Shown one piece after another: positions 35,356 through 46,216 of a stretch of 64,000 bases of DNA; position 1 is the first letter of the stretch, and each line of letters begins with the position of its first letter. The notes beneath the pieces were generated by a model that saw only the letters and a program-made list of their open reading frames with translations, had not been told where the DNA came from and did not search any database. Source of the DNA: Termitomyces sp. T153. Taxonomy: Eukaryota > Basidiomycota > Agaricomycetes > Agaricales > Lyophyllaceae. The position numbers and the translations under genes are program-made. The DNA lies in assembly GCA_018296165.2 (NCBI GenBank), contig JACKQL020000007.1, positions 496,001-560,000 on the forward strand, written 5' to 3'.

Positions 35356-35889
35356 TCACCACATGCACATGCCTTTGTCGCACCTCCGTAGAGTTGTACC
35401 ATTATACCCGCCCTCTGCCTCCACCTCGTCCACGTCCTCCGTGTGGTACCCCCGATAAAACGCGCCAGACCCAAGACGCGCGCGCGTGTCTTCAATTTCA
35501 CTAACAAACCTCTCGACGCGCCTGGTCGCGTACATGTTCTCCTGCGGGACGATGCATGCGCCGCGGGTGTTGCGCGCGTCGGTGTAGGACGCGTGGCAGC
35601 GCACGCAGTGGCGCGGGGTTGTGTCGGAGAGCTGGAGCGCGCGGAACGAGGGGAGGCGCGAGACGGCTGATGCGGCGTGGAGAAGCGCGGTTATGGTTTG
35701 GTGGTCGGAAGGGGTCGTGCTGGGGTGGAGGAGGAGGCTGAGGATGTCGTCGCGCGTGGGCAGCGGGGTTGTCGCGGCGGCTTTGTAGAGTTTTGAGAGG
35801 GCGTGCGTTGGGGAGGTGTTTGTTGTGCCTAGGCGTTGTTGGACCATGGTGGATGGTGGGGTCGCTGTCTTTCTTCTCGGTCGAGTCAT
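35356..35889 (-). CDS. Hypothetical protein with a Cys-containing C-terminus
   Basis: Intronless 177-codon frame. The ATG at 35889 gives MTRPRRKTATPPSTM; an alternative start at MVQQRLG (35847) is possible. A helical segment HALSKLYKAAATT, TRDDILSLLLHPSTTPSDHQ, ALLHAASAVSRLPSF is followed by HCVRCHASYTDARNTRGACIV, and then RRVERFVSEIEDTRARL, HTEDVDEVEAEGG and a terminal RRCDKGMCMW. The H-C-x2-C-H and late C-x4-C spacing suggest a small zinc-binding fold, but I do not recognise a family. GC-rich codons and the lack of introns differ from the neighbours. Moderately convincing because of the patterned cysteines and acidic linker. Confidence 0.6.
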   Translation of the reverse strand: MTRPRRKTATPPSTMVQQRLGTTNTSPTHALSKLYKAAATTPLPTRDDILSLLLHPSTTPSDHQTITALLHAASAVSRLPSFRALQLSDTTPRHCVRCHASYTDARNTRGACIVPQENMYATRRVERFVSEIEDTRARLGSGAFYRGYHTEDVDEVEAEGGYNGTTLRRCDKGMCMW

Positions 35890-36336
35890 ATTTGAAGGAT
35901 TCTTTCTTGTTCGTAGACAGCGCCACGGGTCAAAGAATCTTTGATAAATGCATACCTAGCTATGGCCCTCGCGATCGTCCATCGTATGGACCCATACTGT
36001 CACATACAAGAGGTGATTAATATAAGGACACCTGTCTGAATCGTCGTGCTTCTACGTTGGAGTCATTCTAGACTGGTATGGTGCCGAATCCAAAGCTTGT
36101 CGCAGAACTCGACGTATCAAGAACCTTGACTCCACTGATGCCGTTCTAAAGATACATAACGTGCGTTTTGCGCGGTTTGAGATCATGGGGAGAGGTGAGG
36201 GGCTTGTTCCATGTGACCGTTGTTAGCTAGGGGTTGCTAGATCAGTTTCTTATATTCTTATTTATACACAACTAACATCGGACCCCATCGACTCGTTTCA
36301 CTTGAGCGCTCGCGACGACACAAACGTTTACCTACC
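35890..36336. promoter_or_regulatory. Divergent intergenic promoter region
   Basis: Upstream region shared by the unknown gene on the minus strand and the large E2 gene on the plus strand. Contains tatttatacacaac about 75 bp before the E2 ATG, which could be a TATA-like element. Otherwise unremarkable; the assignment rests on position only. Confidence 0.4.
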
Positions 36337-39300
36337 ATGGAAGTGCAGCAACTGGTTGAGATGGTAAGCTTGATCGTCGTCTGCAAGTTGGTCGTACATT
36401 GAACGCGCGCGGCGGGGCTTTTGTCAAGGGCGCGACACCCGCTCAGGCTCGGGCGGCACTTCGTCAGTACAACGATGTGATGCGGGCTGCGGAGAAAATC
36501 TTCGAAGGTGCATTTGACAGTGTGGTGGACGACGACGACGACTCGGAAGATAATGCGGTGCCGTCAACTAGCGATTCTAAGCGAATACGCACAGCGGTGC
36601 GTGGTTGCTCTATTAATTCGTGGATTGAGCGTTTACGCGCGCGCGCGCGTGTGATATGTAGACGCCCGACGATGAAGATGAGGATATGGGCTCGGATGAC
36701 GATGGTACCCACCCCCCCTTGAATTCAATGACACCCAACTTTGTTGATGACGATTTATCACAGAAGGGGATTATATCGACTATGATTCGGACTACGAGGC
36801 GCCGCCAGACAGCGCACAGGTAAGGACAGATGCAGATCCTTATGCTGGTACGAGTTGACCGTTGTCAACGATCTGCTGTGGCTGAATACTTCCCTAGGTA
36901 TATTCTTCTCCAAGGATCGGAAAGAAGAAGTGATCGAAGTGGAGGAACAGCCAGAGGTCGTTCAAGTTCCTGGTTGCACTGAGCAAGTCAAGCTCATGAC
37001 TCAAGGAGAATGGATGAAAGGCTGTCCGGAGGGCGGAGAACAGAGTTTCTTGTTCAGTCTTTATTCTCAGTTGACCGAGGGGAAATGTCCATGCCCCAAC
37101 TGTGGCGCTCCAGTGAAACGTAACAAGCATGATTTTTTTGCGCTCTACGTAAGTTCGTCAACACCTACCAGCCGTCCTCGCTCACTATCAACGTTCGCAA
37201 CTCAGCCCGACTTCTTGACGTACATACAACAACTGCGGAAAATGGTCGGACAGACATGCAGGGCATGCAATTCCGAGTTTTGTTTAGCGTGTGGTGAATC
37301 GTCGGCTACAGACAAGGCTAAACGCCCTGAAACTGGCGATCACGATGCCTTGTTCCACTGCTCGAACTTGCAAGGTGTCATCCTTGGTGTCGGTCTTTCA
37401 ATGCTCGAACTATTATTTATTGAGCAGACCCAAGAACCGAGAGAGAGTAAGGAGCAAAACTCTAGAACGACCAAACGTCGAAAGACCGATCAAACAACTT
37501 CTTCTTCTGACCCTGACGACGAGGATGTTGCGTATTACGGGATACTGCCAGGAACAAAGAAGAAACAGATCGGAGGCGTTGGATACGCAGGCGACGTGAA
37601 AGAGGATGTGAGTTTTTTATGTCAGCCTTTTGTTCACTCACTTTACCATGCGTCGAGAACACCGGACAATTGGAAGCACAAGCAATACAGCGTACTAAAG
37701 ACGAGAAGATCGGGAACCTTTTGACTGAAATACGTGTCTATCTTCCGAATCTTCATCGTGAGGGAGGTGGTCAGACAAGCGACTATTTGGTGCATCCGAC
37801 TGCTTTGGCTCACCTTCGGAGACGATTCAATTATATCTGCAGCACACTTCTCAGAAATGATTCTCTTGCCGACATGTCTGATCGTTCGGTCCTTTACTTT
37901 GAGTTGCTGCATTGGCTGGAGGTGAGTGTCTGGCCTCCATCGTACACTCAAAGTCTCGTTCATACCCCGTCATTGTAGACCATTTCAAGTCACGAAGCCC
38001 TCGCAAGTATGATGGCTATGCCTATCATGGTTGTCGTATCTGTCAAGGGCGTTACGGTCAAGAAATCCTCAGCCAAATCAAGTTCCAGCATTCGTGAACG
38101 CACGATCGTGTATGAGGGAAGCTCAAGCCCACGTGAGCTGTTGGAGGGCATTGCCATTCAGGCTCAAGCAGCTTTGAAAGGTTTGGAAGGTACTAAGCCC
38201 CAGGAAGCACCTCAGGAAGAGCTGACGGAGGAGCAAAAGCGGATGACCGTGGACCTCAAGGGGAAGGCGAAAGAACAGACGGTAGAACTTTCTGATGAGA
38301 ATCAAAAGTTACTCGAGTTTTGCAATCGTATCTTGACGACGGCGAACGCAATTGACCGGTCTTTGCGCGAAACCAAGGGTGATGCATTTGTAGAACGCCT
38401 CCATGCCTCCCTTCCTAAGGTTTTTACGTCCTCATCCTTGTCTACCTCTTTCCAAGTCGATGCCGGCACAACAGAGGAGAGCGCACAGAAGGCTTATCTA
38501 GAGTGGGCGTCCCGTGTGAGATTCAAGTATTGTGATCTTACTATTCCATTCAACGGAGAGGACGACACGTCACCGCGTTACAAGTTCTACTTCAACAACG
38601 AAGCTCGCATGTTGGCTAGTTCTGACATTCCGAAACGATCCCTTGCTATTGCGAAAGAGGTAAGATTAACATCCTTTGTTTGTTCGTTGTGGTTCGTCTA
38701 AAGACGATGCATTTGATAGCTCGCTATCCTTACAACTAATCTACCCGTAGCTTGGGATTCATCGATCTTCCTCCGAGTTGACGAGACTCGGGTCGACGTC
38801 ATCAAGGCTTTGATCACTGGTCCAGAAGGCACCCCGTACGTCCTCTTCAAAATTTACACTAAATGTTTACTGACAGTATCTTCTAGTTACCATAACGGAT
38901 GGTATGGTCCCACATCTGTGTTGTAGTTTGTCATCTCAGAAAAACTCTTAGTTACCTCTTCGACATCTTTTTGGGATTTAGTTACAACCAGTCGCCACCC
39001 AGCGTCAAGTATATGACAGTAAGTCTTCAACAAAGAAGTATGAAATTATTCAGTGACCGACACTTTTGTTAGACGAATGGCGGAAGGTTCCGATTCAACC
39101 CTAATCTATATGCTGTGATATCCTATTCTTCGTCTCTTGAATGTCATTGTTGATCCATAAGCCCAGGACGGGAAAGTTTGCTTGTCTTTGCTGGGAACAT
39201 GGAGTGGACCCGGTTGGGTTTCTGGAAAGTCTACACTTCTGCAAGTATGCTGTTCGGATATGTCACACGATGCTCTCAATGCTAATGCTTCCAGCAAAGG

Positions 39301-39802
39301 TTTTGATCTCCATACAATCGATGATTCTCTGCGAAGAACCATATTTGAACGAACCTGGCTGGGCCAACCAAGGTGGCTCTCCAGCTTCCCGTGCATGTAA
39401 GTGAACACTCAAGGCTTCGTGACACTCGTCTTTATGAATTCAACGGACAGATTCTGCCAACGTACGTCGTATGGTCGTGAAAACCGCGGCAAGTATTCGT
39501 CCCACTACCACCTTTTGTATATGTTTACTAAAAAAACTTTTCAGATGTTGGGCAACTTGAAGACTCCTCCTGAACCATTTGAAGACGTCATTCGTACTCA
39601 CTTCCGCCTGAAAGCTCGATCTGTAGCTGCTCAGCTTGATAATTGGCTCTTGGAAGATGACGGTAAATCAACCATGCCTGACGGAGGTGGATATGGAGCA
39701 GCTGGAAAGATCGAGCCTGGAGGTAGTACTAACGGATTGAAGAAAGATGTGGACGAGATGAAAGCCCTCCTGGCACAATTGGAGGCTGCGGAACCTTTGT
39801 AA
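36337..39802 (+). CDS. Large E2 ubiquitin-conjugating protein with IBR-like zinc module
   Basis: The ATG at 36337 gives MEVQQLVEM; after an intron ALNARGGAFVKGATPAQARAAL, then long acidic stretches (DDDDDSEDN, DEDEDMGSDDD, GDYIDYDSDYE). Next comes a Cys-rich module: CPCPNCGAPVKRNKHDFFALY then TCRACNSEFCLACGE and a downstream H-x2-LFHC, spacing like an IBR/RBR zinc domain. After a disordered linker with KRRKTD, helical repeats and KGKAKEQT lead to a BIRC6/UBE2O-type UBC fold: RFKYCDL.., PEGTPYHNGCYLFDIFLGFSYNQSPPSV, GGRFRFNPNLY, DGKVCLSLLGTWSGPGW with the catalytic Cys, STLLQVLISIQSMILCEEPYLNEPG, FEDVIRTHF. Probably a hybrid E2/E3 enzyme; its substrates are unknown. Confidence 0.85.
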
Positions 39803-40016
39803 CTCTGTACAAAATTTTTCTTTTCTTTCAAATTTCAAATCTTATTTCCTAACATGCCTGAAGTAGTCAAAGATGATTCACACATCTCTTCTTTGGTATA
39901 CGTACAGATTCCTAATTGGTATTGTATTATTATACTCGCTCGTTATTGATACGACATGTTCACTTTGTAAGGGGTTGTATCGCCTGCGTGTGCTCGTTGA
40001 GTGTTTGGAAAAGAGG

Positions 40017-41323
40017 TCAAGATAACAAGGACGACACCTTCTTGGTTATTTCATAGAATCGCCGCTGTCCGGCGAACAGGATGGCTGCTGTTAGAACGCT
40101 CTGCACGAGTTTACTGCCAACACCTTTGTATAAACCTCCGATACCCTCTTCCTTTAGGATAGTAAGCAAGCCGTCGATTGTAGACTTGTATTTGAGGGCG
40201 CTTGCTTGGCCGGCTTGAAGCCTGCTCTTAATGACACTAATAGTTCATTTGGAGATGAGTAAGCTTTCAAGGCAATAGGAAAAGTACCCACATATACGGG
40301 TACGTCGAGCCAGTCGCCACTGAGCGAAAACAATGGTCAAAAGACGAGGAAAATGGGAATTCAATACAAATATACCTAGTTTAGACAGTGCACCCAAAAA
40401 GAAAAAGTCCCAGTCAGATAGAATTGCCACAACAGACGCAGCTGCCCCTGCTGCTCTAAGCTTCTTCGTACGGCTTGCGATCAACAGATTTTTCAATTGT
40501 TCAAAGACGGTGTATTGCAACACTGGGTTGATGACTAGGACCAATGCAGGGCCAATACCACGCCAGAACGCCCTAAGATACACAGATAAACACGAATGTG
40601 AATGAATCACAGGGTAGGACTAACTGGATGCCATCCTTAGCGACGATGTTTTTCAAAGTCTGAATGAAACTGAGCTTGCGTGTCGCCACGGGCTGTCCGC
40701 TCGACTCGAGGGTACGGACTGCTTGGGACGTCTGAACCACCCAGATCGGGTTGCTGATAATTGTTGTGGCCGAACCTGGACTCTCCGTGAGGCAAAAGGT
40801 AACAGTCATCCCGGATTTACATACCAGCAATTAATCCCGCCAAAATTGACTCAAGCGCAGACAAGCCTTTAGCACCTGAACGCGACTTGAGGATAATTCC
40901 TCGCGATCGTTCGTAGAAGTAGTAGTAAACACTTCAAGATTAGTCAGTTTCGATAGAGCGTGATAAGATGATTATTGTGAAAGCACACCCATTAGTAACC
41001 GAAATACCTAACAAGCTGGAGTCCAATCCACTATATAGTCCGAGTAAACCCTCGCGTTTGATCGTGTCAACGAGTATTTGGTAGAACGACTGTAATCTGG
41101 TTCAGAGTGGAGTCATTTCGGTGATTGAAGTCATCAAGGACCTTATTGTCGTTCTTGGCCCCTACAGCTGCTCGGGTGGATAGAAAGATAAGAGGGCTGG
41201 TGAACACATATGCATCATACTGACAACAGATATGTGGTGAAATCTCAACACTTACTACGTCGCGCTCATTGCAACAATACCGCCTGCAGCACCGGCAACA
41301 GCGTGGATGGCCGAATCACTCAT
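40017..41323 (-). CDS. Peroxisomal adenine nucleotide carrier (PMP47/Ant1-like)
   Basis: Mitochondrial-carrier-family protein of the peroxisomal branch (yeast Ant1, SLC25A17), bringing ATP into peroxisomes for fatty acid activation. The ATG at 41323 gives MSDSAIHAVAGAAGGIVAMSATYPL, the first carrier repeat. Then YQILVDTIKREGLLGLYSGLDSSLLGISVTNGVYYYFYE, LAGLIAGSATTIISNPIWVVQTSQ (second repeat, with the NPIWVV variant typical of this group), IVAKDGIQAFWRGIGPALVLVINPVLQYTVFEQL, FLGALSKLVATGSTYPYIVIKSRLQ (third repeat) and LYKGVGSKLVQSVLTAAILF. Six helices in three repeats; it ends RFYEITKKVSSLLS. At least six introns. Confidence 0.92.
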
Positions 41324-41653
41324 AGTGGATGAAGAGGATAGGAAGAGGATAGGGAACGAGAAAGGACTCGGACGGGAGGATTTCAATATTTGGCAGCCGG
41401 AAGTTACAAAAGTGTCGAAATAGCGAGCAATCACATGCCAAAATAACTTCGGAAGACCCGTTAACAGGAGTTAACTTTACCCTGCGGTTGTCGACTGAGC
41501 CATTCGTAAGGAGTGATTATTGGTGATGGTGGCGACAGCTCCGAGTTCTGAGTCATTGTTTTTTGTCGAAATCGTGACAGTTGTACCGCGACTTTTGTGC
41601 GATCTCGATCCTAGCACTTTCCAATGCTGTGCTGACCTTTGTCTATCGAGCAT
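41324..41653. promoter_or_regulatory. Divergent intergenic promoter region (Ant1 / RTP1)
   Basis: 330 bp between the two start codons. Contains a purine-rich tract just outside the carrier ATG (gatgaagaggataggaagagg) and a pyrimidine-rich stretch before the RTP1 start. No specific element identified. Confidence 0.4.
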
Positions 41654-44600
41654 ATGAGCGCTCTTTCTATTGCTCTGTCCGATGGCGCCTGTCTTATCGG
41701 TTTCACAGGTTCAGAACCTGACTTAAAAACAGTCTTGCTCAGACGATTATCCAACTATTACGCTCGTTTGGATGATGGACGTGAGGTCCGCGAGACCTCC
41801 TTGGAAGGCATTCAACTCATAACGGCCGAGGAAGCGCTCGCTGTAGTCACGAGGGTTCAGCAGATCATTGGGATAGAGGAACAACCAGGCGTTGACCAAC
41901 CACCGTTAATTGGAACGCGAGATTTGAAAGAACTAAGCACATTGCTCTCTATTGTCTTTCGATGGGGAATTGATCCTCTCTATGCAAAAGTTGCACTCAC
42001 ATGGCCAGAGACGTCTGTTACTAAGACACAGAAGATTATCGAATTGACTGCGCCTGCTGAAGAATACGCTTCCCTTTTTTCTCTGACCTCTGACTTGCTC
42101 CGTCTCGTGTTTCCTGATGGCTTTCAGGGGAGGGTGCCGCAGACTCTTATCACAACAACCATCCTCGAGAAACATTCGATGGATGTCCTCAAACCGTGTA
42201 TCATGTTAGGGTGGCTTCCAAGGTCACTCGCCTCTGATTCTCGTCCCGTTTTCGATGCTGCTAGACCAATGACGATGCGTTTCTTGAATTAGTACGCCTA
42301 TGTTTGGCGTCTTTATTTCACTCTTCTAACATGTTCACGCAGTCTTACACCTTTGCAAACAATCACTGCTCTAGGAAGTATTTTATCTTCCAATCCACAT
42401 CCATTGCCATACGTTCGGAAATTATGCATTACGTTGCTCGGACAACAGCTATTGAGGCCTCAAGGTGTTCGCAGCTTATGCGCTGCAGTCTTCGGCGAGA
42501 ATGATTCCCCAGCTAACGATTCTTCAATTGAAAGATTGCAACACATCACTCGTGTCTTTCTGACAGTTCCTGCCAACATGAAGCCAGAGGTTCGCCACAC
42601 TTTTTAAATATCCGTTGGAAAATCTGAGTCTTATGCAGGAATTTCATAATCAAGTGATTCCGAAGATCGTTGCCTTGTTGAACCCTCAAGAATCTGCAAC
42701 AAACAAGCGTGCAGCAGCTTTTGTCATCTCTCGAATGTTGTCTGGGGATGCAAAGTTTGAACACCAAGACCTCATTTCAAAAATCTCACGTATAATCCTC
42801 CTTCGTCCATTCTCAACTGGTGAAGATGGCAAGACAGTTGATGCAACCCTTTCCATATCCTCGGCTCTGGTGACGTTAATAACACTTGTCTCCAACGCGG
42901 ATCCCTCGCCAACCCTTATCTCTTCCTTACTTTCGCCTATCGTCTCAACGCTGTATTCTCTTCTTCACTATGTGGACCATGTCAAAACTGTGGATCCTTC
43001 TCTCCGGGAGTCCCTACGCGGTTTGATCATTACATGGGGAAAGATTGTTTCGACCGCCGACGGCGTCCACATTTTGTGGCCAATTCTACGAAGTGATGAA
43101 ATAAAATGGACGATAGACCTTGAAGGTAACATTAGTAGGGATAATAAGTCAGTCTATTACAGCTTTCTCGCGTTTTTACTTACGCGGTTTGAGATACAGA
43201 GCTGAAACACATGGCCCGCTATCTCTGCTTACACCAGAAGATCTCAGGGCTGGCGTGGAGAACGAATATAATATCAACTCAAATATCCTTGGCTTATATC
43301 CTGACCCCTCACATTTTGTTCAACTCCTCAAAACTGTCAACCGTGCCGATATCTCCTCTGATTTCTTTGTAAGATTACTCGAAGCATATCGCGATCAAAA
43401 AAACGATGAGGGTGGGGATCCCACAAGGTTAATGGACGTTTTTGTGTGACTCCGAAGAAATCGTTGTTCAATCTGTTTCTCAGGGTCCTACTTTATCTCC
43501 AAGTCATCATGCAGATGCAAGCACAGTTGACAGATGGAAAGTCTTCGGCTAATATCTTATGCAAGCCGACGCACTTGCTATCCTTCATCAAGCATGTCCT
43601 AGAACCCCGAATGTCAACATCTCACGAATCGAATGAACAGTATCGGAATCAAAATGCGCGCGTCAACCTGCAAATCGTCACACCTCAAGACGAGGAGCCT
43701 TCTGACGAGGGCGATAGTGACGACGACACTCCAGGAGCTGAAGTCAACAATTCTGATGATGAGATGATTGAAACGTCAGTGAACCTCTTGCTTTCAATAC
43801 TCGAAGGTACATATCACCTCTTGCCCCGTTTATGATATCGGCTTACATGACACACAGCCAACGAAGATCTCTCCGCCCGTACTGCTCCTATTCTGAATCA
43901 CATATTCTCTCTCCTTGAACCTCTCGCTCGGGACGGTTCTGATGTCGTGCGGTCGCTTGCTAAAGAAGCGAGGATGGTCATGACCGCACGATTAGCATCC
44001 ACCTCCTCAAGAAAATTTGCATCACGAAATCAGGACGAGGAAAGTGCTAAAGATATCTATCAAAAGGCTCTCAAACTCCTCCAGGATCCAATTCTTCCTG
44101 TTCGTGCCCATGGACTTCTTCTGCTCAGGCAACTTGTTGCCCCATCGGCGCCAGGCTCGAAGGATCCCAAGCTTGATGATGATGCTTTAGTTCCCGCAAT
44201 ATTGTCGATCTTCCTGCAATCTGTTCAGGATGATGATTCTTATATGTTCCTCAATGCCGTGCAAGGCCTCGCTGCGATGGTCGATAGGTTTGGAAAGGAA
44301 GTCTTGAGAGGGCTGGTCAAAGAATACGCTGATGGTTTAGATGGCCTCAATGCTTCTAGTATGACCCAACATGATTTGGACACCAGGACCCGTGTTGGGG
44401 AAGCTCTGGCAGCAGTGATTAGGAGATGTGGTGAGGCGTTGAGTCTATATGGTAAGTGCTTCTATGCTCTTTGTTTCTTGTTGCTTTTCTAACTTCCAAC
44501 GAAGTGGATATCATAGTTCCTCCCCTCTTTCAAATTTTACGGTCGCGGCATAGCCCCACTACTCTGCGCACATCCTCTCTATCTTTGCTCTCGGACTGTG

Positions 44601-44998
44601 AAAGCACTAATCCGTTGTCCATTCTATCCTATGTAACAGATCTTGCCAATGCCATGCTCGACATTTTACAGCTCGAGATTGTACCTACTGGTTCCACCTT
44701 CAAGGATAAGGAAAAGCAACTGCCTTCCGTGGACACAGAACCTTTATCGACTAATACGAAGTTTCCTCCTCTTCGGCGGGGTGCATTACACTTCCTCGCG
44801 CTGATGATGCGCGAGACGACAAAGCTGATCTACGAGTCTTCCTTTGGGTCATCTCTCTTTTCGGATGATTTTATAAGGAGAGCGAAGACGACGTTGGGTT
44901 ATGTCGCTTCTGTCGACAGTGACGATATCGTTCGGGTCATGGCAAGAGAGGCGGCGGAGGATCTCAACCAATTAAACAAGGCGATGCTGGGTTTATGA
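41654..44998 (+). CDS. RTP1: RTP1/TANGO6-family HEAT-repeat protein
   Basis: Cytoplasmic factor; yeast Rtp1 helps import RNA polymerase II, and the animal counterpart is TANGO6. The ATG at 41654 gives MSALSIALSDGACLIG. The whole protein is predicted helical repeats. Recognisable conserved stretches are SDLLRLVFPDGFQGRVPQ, ILEKHSMDVLKPCIMLGWLP, IPKIVALLNPQES, NILGLYPDPSHFVQLL, a charged acidic linker (DEEPSDEGDSDDDTPG), SVNLLLSILEANEDL and the RTP1 C-terminal blocks PVRAHGLLLLRQLV, FLQSVQDDDSYMFLNAVQGLAAM, RTRVGEALAAVIRRCG, and RRGALHFLALMMRETT. About 950 residues. Six or more short introns, and it closes with RVMAREAAEDLNQLNKA. Confidence 0.9.
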
Positions 44999-45355
44999 GT
45001 CCAAAGGGGAGAGAGCTGGCATAAAGAGCATGCTTCAAATCAATCATCAAGTCGTGGCGTGAATGTCATCTATTTTCAAGGTTGTCAGATGGATGCCTGT
45101 CCGTCTGTCTGTGGTGGCAGGAGATTTTTAACTCCATGCATATATGTAAAGTAAAAGAGATGTCTACCCCGTATCTGTCTCAGGCGCGGTGGTCTTAGAA
45201 CAGCTGAGTCAATTGTAAGGTATAGTGAGTCTATGTTGGTTCTGGTGTCCGAAGACATGAAGTTGCATTGCAGGCCAAGGTTTGATCCTTAACCGATGGC
45301 CTGCGTGGCGTGAACCGTGAAACTCCCGGTACTCAAAGGATGAGATGAGGCGTGT
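44999..45355. other. Convergent intergenic region
   Basis: Lies between the stop codons of RTP1 and the TRAPPC2L gene. Presumed 3' UTRs; no RNA or gene recognised. Confidence 0.5.
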
Positions 45356-45960
45356 TCAAGGGTTGGAAACTGCATTGGACGTTAGGCTCAGAACTCTACT
45401 GATCTCGTCCACACGTTCTCTGAACGTTTTCCATTTCGAACTGCCGACGAGAAGATATGGGGAGTGATCTTGTACCCCGTCCATTGAGGCGTCCAGTTTG
45501 AGGAAAGGATTGGAAATGGCAGAGTAGTATGCCATGTGTAATGCTTTGAAGATCTGTGAAATACAGGAAGAATGATGGAAGGGGAAACAGTGGGAAGACT
45601 CTGACTGACCATCACAACCTCCACGTCCTTCACGACCGAGTCCGACAGAGCCAATGCGATAACAATCTTGACTTTCAAAGGTGTGATATAGCCATAGACC
45701 GCAACGTCTTCCATAGCGTACAGAAGCCCGAGGTAGCAGTCCATAGCTTTACCCCCTGCATTGACTACAAGGCACTTGGAAAGGCTGATATGAAATAGAG
45801 TTCCCTACTCACCTCTTTCTTCAATGACATCTAAGCTCGTGTGTGCAATGTAATGATATTTTATGGAGTGTTCATCTTGTTTTGCGAAAGTCCGTATGAG
45901 TATTGGATGGTTTTGAGGTGAGATGAATGCAACTGCATTCAGGCGAAGGTTAGGAGCCAT
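45356..45960 (-). CDS. TRAPP complex subunit 2-like (Tca17/TRAPPC2L)
   Basis: Longin-fold subunit of the TRAPP vesicle-tethering and Rab-exchange complexes at the Golgi. The ATG at 45960 gives MAPNLRLNAVAFISPQNHPI, then IRTFAKQDEHSIKYHYIAHTSLDVIEER; after an intron AMDCYLGLLYAMEDVAVYGYITPLKVKIVIAL, SDSVVKDVEVVM, an intron, and IFKALHMAYYSAISNPFLKLD, matching the family pattern HYxxHTSLDVxxE..YLGLLYxxEDxxVYGY. It ends RVDEISRVLS..AVSNP. Compact, three exons; about 140 residues expected for the family, slightly longer here. Confidence 0.9.
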
Positions 45961-46216
45961 GAGCCATCAAAATGACTTCAAATCTCGACCGACATACAAT
46001 GATCGAGCGCATCAAATATTTACATCAATAATCAGCAGCCCACAAGCCAGGCGAGCAGCTTTTCCAATCTTTTCTTCATAAACACAACTAAGAGGTAAAT
46101 GATTCTACATACATCCTCCATATCCTTTTTTTCGGAGATTCAGAACTTTAGAAGAAGGCTCTGTCGATTTCTCGAGCAAGTGAAACGATACATCTTCACT
46201 ACCAAGAGCAGGTCAT

